Below, piece after piece: positions 1 to 8,387 of a stretch of 64,000 bases of DNA. The stretch lies in the NCBI RefSeq assembly GCF_965118125.1, contig NZ_OZ221287.1, positions 1,116,001 through 1,180,000 of the forward strand. The letters run 5' to 3'. Under the pieces are notes generated by a model. The model saw only the letters and a list, made by a program, of their open reading frames with translations, was not told the DNA's origin and did no database searches. Source of the DNA: Pararobbsia alpina_A. GTDB taxonomy: Bacteria > Pseudomonadota > Gammaproteobacteria > Burkholderiales > Burkholderiaceae. Every line of letters starts with the position of its first letter. Position 1 is the first letter of the stretch. Position numbers and translations under genes: made by a program.

Positions 1-357
1 GGCGGCCCCGTCGAGATTCAGCACGATCAGCAAGCTGTCGACACCCGACGTATTGAGCTCGAGCGTCTGTGCAACCGACGCGAGCACACTCAGGTCGAAG
101 CCACCGATCGATGTGCGCGAGTGCAGCGTGCCGTTGAGTTCGCCACGGGCCGGGAACGCTCCGGCGCGTAAGCCGATGCGGTCGAGCGCGTCTCTCCACG
201 AACGATGGCGCTCGATCTGCGGATACGATTCGGTGGTAAAGCGCAGTAAGTCCAACGCCAGCTCCGAGGCCATGGATAACGACGCACGTGCGTCTCCATG
301 CGCCTCGAGCGGGGCCTGGTATCGATCGTCGCGAAATCGTTGAGCCGGGCCCGTCAT
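1..357 (-). CDS. AraC-family transcriptional regulator, N-terminal part (cut by window edge)
   Basis: An ATG opens a frame that stays open for 119 codons to the left edge of the window, so only the N-terminal part of the protein is seen. The pattern of an early hydrophobic helix, then HSRTSIGGFDLSVLAS, then LLIVLNLDG resembles the cupin-like sensor domain of AraC-type activators (AraC_binding_2 family). The DNA-binding HTH would lie beyond the edge. The gene sits downstream of, and in the same direction as, the formamidase gene, so it may regulate amide use; that role is inferred from position only. The family call is moderately secure because the HTH is not visible. Confidence 0.6.
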   Translation of the reverse strand, partial: MTGPAQRFRDDRYQAPLEAHGDARASLSMASELALDLLRFTTESYPQIERHRSWRDALDRIGLRAGAFPARGELNGTLHSRTSIGGFDLSVLASVAQTLELNTSGVDSLLIVLNLDGAA

Positions 358-532
358 CGAAGCACCCTCGAAGCAACCTTTATGCCATTACATGGCCGGT
401 GACCGCACACACACCGTACCGTTGCCGTGTATCGAGGCGCGACGCGGGCGACAGGCGTCGAGCGCGCCGCGAGCGCTGGACATGTAGCACTCAGGCATGC
501 ACCGCGGCGGAGCACGGAGAATCGGGGAGGCC

Positions 533-1783
533 TCAAACCGTGCGCCGCCCGGCGAACATGTTCTTCCGTATCGAACCGTGCACGCCCCAATTACCGTCGA
601 CGACCTGCGTAACACCGAAGTCCGCGGCGACGGACATCAGCGCAATGGCTTCGTCCTCGCTTAACCGGTGCACGGTCATCAGAAAGCGGCGCAGCTTGCG
701 AAAGGCGTCCCGCATGGCCTTGTCGAGACTCGCGTGCTGCGCCACCTCGAGTTGTGCGTTCGGGCCCAGTTCCGCGAGATAGTTCGCGAACGTAAAGCCA
801 TAGACTGACCACTGATCGTCGGTCTCGAGCATCGGATGCGTAAGGCCTTCGAGGATCGTGCCGCCGAGATCGTTCTTTTTGTGCAGCACGAATTCGAAGT
901 CGCCGGTCAATGACGTTTCGATTGCCGTTCCGCCGAGCTCACTGTCGCCTTGCGCCGCGTGAGGGTCACCCACCGAAAACAAGGCACCGTCGACGGCGAC
1001 GGGGTAGTACATGCGGGCGCCCTTGCCGACACGCCAGTCGTCGATATTGCCGCCCGTGTGGCCGGGCGGGATCGAGCTGACGAAGTCTGCTTCGGCGGGC
1101 GCGACGCCCATGGTGCCGAAGTGCAGACGAGCAGGCACCTTGACGTCAGTCAGTATGTCTTCGCGCTTGCTCACTAGTGTGTGATCGACCTTGACGCCCG
1201 GATAGTCGATCGTGTTGTGGACGACGCCGTCAGGATCGGTCTGTGGCGTCCAGACATAGTTGTAGACCGCGCGCGCGAACGGCTCGCCTTGCGTGTCGAG
1301 TTCGAAGATTGTTACCACTTCGCGTGGCTTCGGTTCTTCGATCAGGTCGTGATACTGAAAGCCCCACGACGCAGCGACATTCGATCCGAAGCAGCGTCCC
1401 TGATAGCACGCGTTGCAGCTCGGACGCGGACGTACGTCGAGGATCCGCACTTCGAGTACGTCGCCGGGTTCCGCGCCTTCGATTGCGACCGGTCCGGTGA
1501 GCAGATGGACGCCGACACCTTCTCCAGCGCCGAGCTTGAAGGGCGCATCGGCAGACCCCGCGCCACGACGCGACATGGCTTTGTGTTCACGTGTCCAGTG
1601 AAAGACGCTTTCCGCCCCGGGGTCGCCCGCGACCATGCGCTCGTGATCGTCGTTGGCGTGGTGCGTGAGCGTTTCGATTGTGACGCGATCGCCAGACTGG
1701 ATGACCAGGGTGGGTGCGACAGCCTTGCTGAAGTAGCCCCAATGCATGGTCTTGGGAGACACGGGAAGAGTGTGGTGCTTCAT
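533..1783 (-). CDS. fmdA: Formamidase/acetamidase (FmdA/AmdA family)
   Basis: The enzyme hydrolyses short-chain amides (formamide or acetamide) to ammonia and the acid in the cytoplasm. The 416-residue length is normal for this metal-dependent family. Recognisable blocks are HHANDDHERM near residue 41, the glycine-rich LLTGPVAIEGAEPGDVLEV, a Cys-containing segment (PSCNACYQGRCFG) near residue 123, PPGHTGGNIDD, and the family signature GDPHAAQGDSELGG near residue 272. The ATG start is supported by matching family N-termini; a weak AAGG lies about 12 nt upstream. It is flanked by an AraC-like gene and an amino-acid ABC transporter, which suggests nitrogen scavenging. Formamide versus acetamide preference cannot be told from the sequence. 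Confidence 0.9.
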   Translation of the reverse strand: MKHHTLPVSPKTMHWGYFSKAVAPTLVIQSGDRVTIETLTHHANDDHERMVAGDPGAESVFHWTREHKAMSRRGAGSADAPFKLGAGEGVGVHLLTGPVAIEGAEPGDVLEVRILDVRPRPSCNACYQGRCFGSNVAASWGFQYHDLIEEPKPREVVTIFELDTQGEPFARAVYNYVWTPQTDPDGVVHNTIDYPGVKVDHTLVSKREDILTDVKVPARLHFGTMGVAPAEADFVSSIPPGHTGGNIDDWRVGKGARMYYPVAVDGALFSVGDPHAAQGDSELGGTAIETSLTGDFEFVLHKKNDLGGTILEGLTHPMLETDDQWSVYGFTFANYLAELGPNAQLEVAQHASLDKAMRDAFRKLRRFLMTVHRLSEDEAIALMSVAADFGVTQVVDGNWGVHGSIRKNMFAGRRTV

Positions 1784-1947
1784 ATCGATTGGAACCTTGT
1801 CGAAGGCTCCCGCCCGGCGTTGGGATGGCGGGAGGTATGTTCAAGCTCGTTCTGACGGTGTGCGGACGGAGCCGATTTGCCTTGCTCAGGACGCGGGAGC
1901 AGGCCGATGCGTCATGCCCGTCATGCCTGTCACGGTTGTTGCGTCCG

Positions 1948-3609
1948 TCACGTCGAACCCTCAAGCCGTTCGTCGGCGCCCATCACGCTCAGAAAGCGCA
2001 TCGTCAGCGGATGGCGTGGCCGCGTGAGCACATCGTGCGCATGCCCTTGCTCGACGACCTTGCCGCCGCTCATGAACACGACGCGATCCGCGACCTGATT
2101 GGCAAATCGCAACTGGTGCGTCGAGATGATCATGGTCAGACCGTCTTCGACCGCGAGACGCTCGATCACGTCAAGCACTTCGCCGACCAGTTCCGGATCG
2201 AGTGCCGAGGTCGGCTCGTCAAGCAGCAGCACACGCGGATTGGGTGCGAGGGCACGCGCGATCGCCACGCGCTGCTGCTGCCCGCCGGACAGATGACGCG
2301 GCAACGCATCGGCGCGATGACTAAGTCCGACGCGTTCGAGCAACGCTCGCGCGCGCCGGTCGGCCTCGGCCGGTGCGACGCCGAACACCCAGCGCAATGG
2401 CCCCGCAATGTTTTCGCAGGCCGTCAGGTGGCTGAACAGATTGAAGTGCTGAAACACCATGCCGACACCGACGCTCGCACGTTCGTTAGCGATGTCGTGC
2501 GGGGTCATCGGCCTGCCGTCGACGCGAATGCCGAGCCGCCGGCCGTCGACCCGAATCTCGCCCGCGTCCCATTGCTCGAGGTGATTGATACAGCGCAACA
2601 GCGTGCTCTTGCCGGAGCCGCTTGGACCGAGCAGCACGACCACCTCACCGGTGCGCACCGTCATGTCAAAGCCTTCGAGCACGGTTTGCTTGCCATACGA
2701 CTTCTGCAGTCCGGTGATCTGCACGGCAGGTGCATGGCGAGAGAGTTCGGCCTCGCGGGCCGCGCGGTCGGGTCGCAGCGGTGACGCCGGGGCACGGCGT
2801 GCGCCCGGAGAAAGACCTTCCATTGCTTCGTCCGGTCGCACTTCGGTGTGCGCTTCGGCCTTTACGTCAACGTCTACGTCAGCTTTTACTTCGGCCGTTA
2901 CCTCAGCCGCCGCAGCGACACGTCGCCACGGCACCCACCTCGAGAGCCGGCCGGAGCTTTTCCGGTCAAGATCCAGCGCCGCCTCGAAGGCCAACTGAAT
3001 GGCAGCGATGGCGCCGGTCAGCAACAGATACATCAGCCCTGAAGCGAAGAAGATCGAGAAGAAGTCGAACGTCGACGAGGCGAGCTGTGTGCTGCGCAAC
3101 GTGAGTTCGTCAACAGCGATGACCGACGCGAGCGACGAATTCTTCAGCGCGCTCACCGATTCATTGCCCAACGCCGGCACCATCGTGCGAATGGCTTGTG
3201 GCGCGATGACCCGGCGCATCAGCACGGACGGCGTCATGCCGAGCGCCTGCCCCGCAAGCAACTGTCCGCGATCGACGCCGAGGACCCCGGCGCGCAAGAT
3301 CTCCGCAATAAAAGGCCCTTCGTTCGCTGCGAGCGCAAGACCCGCTGCGCCCAGTGCGCTGAGCTTGAGCCCGATATGCGGAAGGGCGTCGTACGCAAAG
3401 ACGAGCTGCAGGATCAGCGGCGTGCCGCGAAAGATCACTGTGTAGCTGCGGGCAATCGCAGCAAGCGGGCCGACCCGGCTCAATTGCATGGCGGCGATGA
3501 CGACCCCGATGACGAGCCCGCCTGCGAGACCGAGCACCGTCACCGCGATCGTGAAGCCAATGCCGCGCAGCAGATACGGCAGCCCGAGATAGTGCAGAAA
3601 CAATTCCAT
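1948..3609 (-). CDS. Amino-acid ABC transporter, fused permease and ATPase
   Basis: One polypeptide of 553 residues joins an inner-membrane HisM/GlnP-type permease (about residues 1-220) to a cytoplasmic ABC ATPase (about 295-540). Permease features are several hydrophobic segments and the EAA-like loop around residue 150 (ALGMTPSVLMRRVIAPQAIR). The ATPase carries Walker A GPSGSGKST, signature LSGGQQQRVAIARAL, Walker B VLLLDEPTSALD and the switch His in IISTHQ. The linker is rich in alternating Val/Ala/Asp/Glu (residues about 245-270). The frame continues 9 codons upstream to a TTG, but the ATG at MELFLHYLGL is preferred because HisM-like proteins begin there. It follows the binding-protein gene in the same direction, making a complete polar amino-acid importer. 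Such fusions are known but less common than separate subunits. Confidence 0.88.
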   Translation of the reverse strand: MELFLHYLGLPYLLRGIGFTIAVTVLGLAGGLVIGVVIAAMQLSRVGPLAAIARSYTVIFRGTPLILQLVFAYDALPHIGLKLSALGAAGLALAANEGPFIAEILRAGVLGVDRGQLLAGQALGMTPSVLMRRVIAPQAIRTMVPALGNESVSALKNSSLASVIAVDELTLRSTQLASSTFDFFSIFFASGLMYLLLTGAIAAIQLAFEAALDLDRKSSGRLSRWVPWRRVAAAAEVTAEVKADVDVDVKAEAHTEVRPDEAMEGLSPGARRAPASPLRPDRAAREAELSRHAPAVQITGLQKSYGKQTVLEGFDMTVRTGEVVVLLGPSGSGKSTLLRCINHLEQWDAGEIRVDGRRLGIRVDGRPMTPHDIANERASVGVGMVFQHFNLFSHLTACENIAGPLRWVFGVAPAEADRRARALLERVGLSHRADALPRHLSGGQQQRVAIARALAPNPRVLLLDEPTSALDPELVGEVLDVIERLAVEDGLTMIISTHQLRFANQVADRVVFMSGGKVVEQGHAHDVLTRPRHPLTMRFLSVMGADERLEGST

Positions 3610-3623
3610 CAGGTCGACACCGT

Positions 3624-3679
3624 CAGTTCGAGGCAATCAGTTCGAGGCAATCAATCCGAGGCGATCAGTTCGAGACGAT
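3624..3679. repeat. Four tandem copies of a 14-nt unit at a gene joint
   Basis: The unit CAGTTCGAGGCAAT occurs twice exactly (3624-3651), followed by two imperfect copies, CAATCCGAGGCGAT and CAGTTCGAGACGAT. The last copy contains the final codons and stop of the binding-protein gene, so the array looks like a local expansion of that gene's 3' end. Fourteen is not a multiple of three, which fits a non-coding location. The array fills most of the gap before the transporter fusion start and could tune spacing or translation there. Confidence 0.8.
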
Positions 3680-4594
3680 CAGCTTCGGCGTTTCGAGGTT
3701 TTCCGCGCCCAGGGACCACTTCTTCAGCAGGTCGTTCTGGATGCCGGCTTTCTGGATCGCCAGGAGGGCATCCATGACGGCGGCGCGGAATTCGGGCTTG
3801 TCCTTGGGTACGCCGATACCGATCGAGTAGGGCAGCGTGACGGCCGTTGCCTTTTCGAGCTTGTCGGGATAGGCCTTGACCGCCTGATCGACCGTGTTCA
3901 CGTCGTTGATATACGTGTCAGCACGGCCCGCGAGAATGGCCTGAATGCAGTTCGCATTGTTGTCATAGAGCTGTATCGAGGCTTCGGGCTTGCTTGCGCT
4001 CTTGCATTGCGGAGCGAGGTTCTGAATCAGCGGCACCTCGACATAGCCGGTGTTTTCGGCCGCAGTGGTGCCGCACATCGAAGCGTTGATGCCCGAGATC
4101 TTCTTCGGATTGCCCTTGGCCACGAGCACCCCGTCGAACACCTTCGAATAGGTGATGAAGTCCGCGGCTTTGGCGCGTTCTTCAGTCGCATAGATGTCGG
4201 AAATCACGATATCGGCCTGGCCGCTTTGCAGCGTCGTCAGCAGCGCTGCGAACGTGACCGGCTTATAGGTCATCGTGAAGCCGAGACAGTTGGCAATGGA
4301 TTCGCCGAGGTCGATATCGAAGCCGATGTATTTGCTGGGGTCGTTGGGGTCAAGCGCTTCGTACCCGGGCGTGTGCGGGTTGATTGCGTTGACGAGCGTC
4401 TTGCCCTTGAGCGCTGGGTACTTGGTTTGCAGCGCTTTGCATTCGGCTGGCGCCGGTGCACCCGCGGCGTGCGCGTGGCCCGAAAGCAGCAATGCGACTA
4501 AACAAGCCGCGCCGACGACAAGCTCGCGCGAGCGGCGCGCGACGCCGCTTTTGTCGAGCCAACCCTGTGCGTGTCCGACGAGAGTGAGGTGCAT
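3665..4594 (-). CDS. Amino-acid ABC transporter substrate-binding protein
   Basis: This is a periplasmic solute-binding protein of the SBP_bac_3 family, 309 residues. The N-terminus has a basic stretch and a hydrophobic core (LVVGAACLVALLLSGHAHA) ending in an AxA-type signal-peptidase I site near residue 43. The mature part shows the family pattern YIGFDIDLGESIANCLG, QSGQADIVISDIYATEER and YSIGIGVPKDKPEF. It is upstream of the permease-ATPase fusion on the same strand and probably co-transcribed with it. The exact amino acid bound cannot be deduced. The signal peptide supports the chosen start, although the n-region is rather long and a later in-frame start is possible. Confidence 0.88.
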   Translation of the reverse strand: MHLTLVGHAQGWLDKSGVARRSRELVVGAACLVALLLSGHAHAAGAPAPAECKALQTKYPALKGKTLVNAINPHTPGYEALDPNDPSKYIGFDIDLGESIANCLGFTMTYKPVTFAALLTTLQSGQADIVISDIYATEERAKAADFITYSKVFDGVLVAKGNPKKISGINASMCGTTAAENTGYVEVPLIQNLAPQCKSASKPEASIQLYDNNANCIQAILAGRADTYINDVNTVDQAVKAYPDKLEKATAVTLPYSIGIGVPKDKPEFRAAVMDALLAIQKAGIQNDLLKKWSLGAENLETPKLIVSN

Positions 4595-4745
4595 CCCGAA
4601 ACTCCTGAGCGGCGAATGTCAATGGCGTACCCCATGTAGGCCTTGTTGCATCGCTTCAGCGCAAGAGTAGGTAGAGGAAATTCGGCGGACTTGTTCAGGG
4701 GCGAACAAAAGCTTGGATGGGGGTGAAGGGAAGCCACCCGACTCG

Positions 4746-5723
4746 CTAAAGGACGAGCGGCGCCCCCATCATGAGCTGGGCCACATAGAGAGGAGCATGC
4801 AGCGCCGGCTCGCTGTCATCAGAGAGGTATGGATAGAGACCGGGAGGAAGGTCGGCGTTCAGATACAAGGCAATCAGCACGACGGCGTCGATGTCGACGA
4901 GCGCTGCAGGGCGCAACATCATGGGCCAGTGATGCGTGTCTTCCATGGCCTCGATCAGGCGCTGGCGGCGCGTGTTCACCATCGTCTGAAACCCTTGCGC
5001 GATCAGATCGATGCGATCGTGGTCGCGCTCGACCAGTGCCTGGGCGATCTGGCAATACTCCGCGACGGTCAGCCCCGACGGCTCAAGCACCACGTGACGC
5101 TGTCTGGGCGAAGGGGATCCGCCTCCCATCGTTTCGACGGCCCAGCCGAATGGCGGTGAATCGCGCGAGCCGTTATCGCGTCCGATTGGCGCGGCGTATT
5201 CGCCGGAGTCGTTTTGAAGATCGAATTCAACGAACTCGTGGCGCCCGTACCATCGGCCGGTGTCGCTGGACCCATCTCGCGTTGACGCGCGGCGGCTCCG
5301 CGCCAGCCAACGTGTTTGCAGAATGGCGAGATGTTGCACGGGCGACGCCAGTGACGACGAGAGAAAGGGGTAGGGCCCTACGCTCTGCGGGTCGATGCGC
5401 TCATTCTGAGGTGATGCGAGTCCCGCCATCCTTCGGTCATGACGATAGAGGTCGTCTGAGCGGCCCGCGAGCGCAAGCAACACGGCACCGCCAAACACGC
5501 CAAGAGTGAGGTAACGGTCCCCGACTGAAGCTAGCCGCGCCGCTGCGGCATCTTGTGCGCGAGCCATAAGCAGGCGCATATACGCGGCATCCCGTAACAA
5601 TGTCGCCGCGAACGCGCGCTCGCGCACGCCGACTGGAGCGCTGAGGTGCGCGCGTGCGCGTGACAACAAGAAACGGCGTCGGTTGCGCAACTTACCCGGG
5701 TCGAATCCGAACGGAGGTTCCAT
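4746..5723 (-). CDS. Protein of unknown function with one membrane segment (third gene of an unknown operon)
   Basis: I do not recognise this family. The product is 325 residues when started at MEPPFGFDPG, whose ATG overlaps the stop of the preceding gene by one base (TGATG), a sign of translational coupling. The frame is open further upstream, but that part lies antisense-like across the neighbour and is Arg-rich. A single hydrophobic segment is visible around residues 71-87 (YLTLGVFGGAVLLALAG), after a basic helical N-terminus; the rest is soluble-looking with Trp/Tyr-rich patches (GRWYGRHEFVEFDL) and a helical C-terminal third. It likely acts with the two genes before it. No catalytic motif was found. 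Confidence 0.65.
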   Translation of the reverse strand: MEPPFGFDPGKLRNRRRFLLSRARAHLSAPVGVRERAFAATLLRDAAYMRLLMARAQDAAAARLASVGDRYLTLGVFGGAVLLALAGRSDDLYRHDRRMAGLASPQNERIDPQSVGPYPFLSSSLASPVQHLAILQTRWLARSRRASTRDGSSDTGRWYGRHEFVEFDLQNDSGEYAAPIGRDNGSRDSPPFGWAVETMGGGSPSPRQRHVVLEPSGLTVAEYCQIAQALVERDHDRIDLIAQGFQTMVNTRRQRLIEAMEDTHHWPMMLRPAALVDIDAVVLIALYLNADLPPGLYPYLSDDSEPALHAPLYVAQLMMGAPLVL

Positions 5724-6331
5724 CAGAACAGGTCCCTCAAATTGGAGAGCCGTGCGGGCTCGGTGTATCCGGGGTTCCAGAGGGTCGCCACGGGATCGCG
5801 TGTGTCGATCGATCCGTCCCACCACTCGACGCGCTCGATCTGGTTCGACGGTACCCAGCCTTTTGCGGTGACCTCGCCTTCGAGCTGGTATCTCGACCAG
5901 CGACGATAGATCAGCAGATCGCGAACGGACTCGGCGACCATATGGTTCTCGACGGCAGCATTGACGCCCGTCAGCACCCAGCAATAAACCAGCGCGCCGG
6001 ACCGGCTCCAGTTATCCGTCGCAAAGTCGAGCGCAGTGTCGATCGCCGAGTAGTCTTCGTTGTCCCACGCGACGGTGTCACGCCTGACCGCGCCGCTCGC
6101 AAGCGAAATAAACGGCGTGCGGCCCCCATACGCCGGGAAATCGTGAATGTGACGATCGAGGTTAGTCTCGGTCAGATGAGCGGCGATGTCGGCGGTCGAG
6201 AATGTACCGTGCCCGTTTCGCCATCGGTTGGCCACAATGCCAATGGAGCTGTGTATGAGGTCGAACGCACCAGTCTGCGTAATTCCGCCGTATCCGCCGC
6301 CGATTCCCTTGACGCACTTCTGGATGATCAT
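5723..6331 (-). CDS. Unknown protein, possible ADP-ribosyltransferase-like fold
   Basis: The 202-residue product has no signal peptide and no membrane segment. Two blocks recall the R-S-E class of ADP-ribosyltransferases: a beta-strand with serine, TPFISLASGAV (residues 72-82), and a later Glu-x-Glu strand, YQLEGEVTAKGW (148-159). Between them lies an ALDFATDNW helix and a GALVYCWVL strand. A candidate N-terminal Arg lies in LTETNLDRH near residue 60. This assignment is a structural guess from motif order, not a family match. The gene starts 3 nt after the preceding stop and its own stop overlaps the next start, so the three genes almost surely form one transcript. It could equally be an uncharacterised enzyme of another fold. 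Confidence 0.55.
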   Translation of the reverse strand: MIIQKCVKGIGGGYGGITQTGAFDLIHSSIGIVANRWRNGHGTFSTADIAAHLTETNLDRHIHDFPAYGGRTPFISLASGAVRRDTVAWDNEDYSAIDTALDFATDNWSRSGALVYCWVLTGVNAAVENHMVAESVRDLLIYRRWSRYQLEGEVTAKGWVPSNQIERVEWWDGSIDTRDPVATLWNPGYTEPARLSNLRDLF

Positions 6332-6334
6332 GGC

Positions 6335-6991
6335 TCACACCCTGCGCCGCTCGAGCGCATCGATGATCAGATGGAACAGCTCGTCGGGTGCCGTGGTCAT
6401 GCCGAATGCCCCTGGCGGCCGCACGCGTGTCGGGTCACCGACATAGAAGATCAGCGTCGGCCCGAGCATCGCCGTACGAATCGGGGTGATCAGAGCCAGC
6501 CCGGCGTCACGGTTTCCTCCGCGCGACATATTCGACAGGACGACGTCGTACACGCCCGTCTGCAGTTGATGCAGCGCGATGTGGTCATTGATAGCGAGAT
6601 CGACGATGGATCCGAGCGAGATGAGAACCTGGATTTCGTTCCGGTTGTTCTCCGGCGCGCTGTCGATCCATAAGAAGCGCGCCCGTTCAAAATAGGGCTT
6701 GGCGTTTTCAAGGCGCCGGACGATCCTGTCGCGCTCGTGTTCGGGCAGTTCGACGCCCTGAGCGAGCGCGGCTTCATGCACGCCGGTGCTCAGTTCGATT
6801 TCAAGTCCGGCCACGCCGATTTTTGTCGCCCGTGAGAGAAACTGCTTGAGTCCCCAATCGCCGAGCCAGAACAGCAGCACGATCACGATCAGCAGCCAGA
6901 TCAGGCTCGGCAGGATCGGGATGAACTCATGCCATGGAATGCCCGCGTGAGTCGCCTGTGTGACATGAACCTCGTACGTGGTGTGGTCCAT
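6335..6991 (-). CDS. Membrane-anchored degenerate receiver-like protein
   Basis: The 218-residue protein has one N-terminal transmembrane helix (about residues 26-45) followed by a cytoplasmic domain that matches the strand order of response-regulator receivers: FLWIDSAPENNRNE (107-120), YDVVLSNMSRGG (148-159), PTLIFYVGD (178-186) and GAFGMTTAPDELF (194-206). The usual phospho-acceptor Asp is replaced by Asn154, and one of the acidic-pocket residues by Ser111, so phosphorylation is unlikely. It looks like a pseudo-receiver used for binding or dimerisation. It is the first gene of a compact operon with the two genes downstream. The receiver resemblance is my reading; the absence of conventional partners (no histidine kinase nearby) makes a two-component role doubtful. 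Confidence 0.6.
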   Translation of the reverse strand: MDHTTYEVHVTQATHAGIPWHEFIPILPSLIWLLIVIVLLFWLGDWGLKQFLSRATKIGVAGLEIELSTGVHEAALAQGVELPEHERDRIVRRLENAKPYFERARFLWIDSAPENNRNEIQVLISLGSIVDLAINDHIALHQLQTGVYDVVLSNMSRGGNRDAGLALITPIRTAMLGPTLIFYVGDPTRVRPPGAFGMTTAPDELFHLIIDALERRRV

Positions 6992-7172
6992 CGCCCGTCC
7001 TTGTTGATCAGGAACCGATTCGGTGGGACTTCGCAGTGATACGTAACGAGAAAGCGAGAAGCCGCTGTCGCAGACTACTTTAGGAGATATTGGGGGCGAA
7101 GGGTAGGGCGCTGCCGGCGGCTGACCGGCGACGGGTGGCTGGCAAGGGGTGGTCAGTGTCTGGCCATGTCAC

Positions 7173-8387
7173 TCATCGAGCCGGCCTTTGAACAACGCAA
7201 TGCACCACGTCCGTCCGTCCTTCGACAAACCCCGCTTCGCAATACTTCAGATACAGACGCCACGTCCGCACGAACCTTTCGTCGAATCCCAGTGCTCTCA
7301 CTTCATCAAGCCTGGCCTCGAACGCCGCGTGCCAATGACGCAGTGTCTGTGCGTAATCGACGCCGAAAGTCAGCGTTGTCTCCGCGCATAAGCCGGCGCG
7401 CTCCGCTGCGCCGATAAGTCGCTCGGGGCTTGGCAACATCCCTCCCGGGAAGATGTACTCGCGAATAAAGTCGCTCGAATGTCGATATGCGGTGAATTGG
7501 GCCTCGTCGATCGTGATCGACTGGATCAGCGCGCGGGCCCCAGGAGCAAGGCAGCGGCTTAGCGTCCCGAAGTAGATAGGCCAATACGCTTCACCCACCG
7601 CTTCGAACATTTCGATCGACACGATGGCGTCGTACTCGCCGGCAACATCGCGGTAGTCCCGCAACTCGATCTCGACAAACTTCGACACGCCTTCTGCGCT
7701 AACCCGTGCGCACGCCGATTCGAACTGCGCGCTTGAGATCGTGAGCGCGTGTACGTAGATGCCCTGACGTGCCGCGTGCACCGCAAAGCCACCCCATCCA
7801 CAGCCGATTTCGAGCACGTGCATGCCTGCACGCAGCCCGAGCGTGTCGATGATGCGCTGATACTTCGCGTTTTGTGCAGCCTCGAGCGACAGCGTCGCAT
7901 CGCCGTTGAACCACGCGCTCGAGTAGGTCCATGTCGGATCGAGCCAAAGTGCGTAAAACGCATTGCCGATATCGTAGTGCGCGTGAATGTTCCGGCGGCT
8001 GCCGGCCTTTGAATTGATCCGTAGCCGATGGCGCAGGGCGTACCAAAGCTGCGAAATGCGCGCGCCTGTCACTGCAGGCGTGAGTTCACGGATATTGCGG
8101 ATGGCGACAATCAGCACCGCGGCTAGGTCGTTTGAGTCAATCCACCCTTCGCGATAGGCCTCCGCGAATCCGATGTCGCCCGCGCGAAGAATGGCGCCGC
8201 ACGCTCGCCAGTCGCGGATCTCGAGCGTTGCGGACGGATGCTGATGCGGGTCGCCAAACACGAATGACATGCCGTCCGGCGTCATGACCGTGACGTGTCC
8301 GTGCCGGATACGGCTCATCAGCGAGAAGAACACGCGGGCCGACAGGGGCATCGCCGAAGGCGAGCCGAACGCGTGTAGCAAGGTCAT
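7173..8387 (-). CDS. CFA-type SAM-dependent lipid methyltransferase (second copy)
   Basis: This member of the cyclopropane-fatty-acid synthase family has 404 residues. Family blocks are AHYDIGNAFYALWLDPTWTY near residue 130, the SAM-binding loop VLEIGCGWGGFAVHAA near 187, and VSIEMFEAVGEAYW near 250. The enzyme should methylate unsaturated phospholipid acyl chains at the membrane surface. Its start codon overlaps the stop of the DUF1365 gene by 4 nt (ATGA). It is the last of five coupled genes (DUF1295, CFA, FAD, DUF1365, CFA). Because the operon has two divergent CFA-type enzymes, at least one probably makes a product other than a plain cyclopropane ring. Confidence 0.88.
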   Translation of the reverse strand: MTLLHAFGSPSAMPLSARVFFSLMSRIRHGHVTVMTPDGMSFVFGDPHQHPSATLEIRDWRACGAILRAGDIGFAEAYREGWIDSNDLAAVLIVAIRNIRELTPAVTGARISQLWYALRHRLRINSKAGSRRNIHAHYDIGNAFYALWLDPTWTYSSAWFNGDATLSLEAAQNAKYQRIIDTLGLRAGMHVLEIGCGWGGFAVHAARQGIYVHALTISSAQFESACARVSAEGVSKFVEIELRDYRDVAGEYDAIVSIEMFEAVGEAYWPIYFGTLSRCLAPGARALIQSITIDEAQFTAYRHSSDFIREYIFPGGMLPSPERLIGAAERAGLCAETTLTFGVDYAQTLRHWHAAFEARLDEVRALGFDERFVRTWRLYLKYCEAGFVEGRTDVVHCVVQRPAR

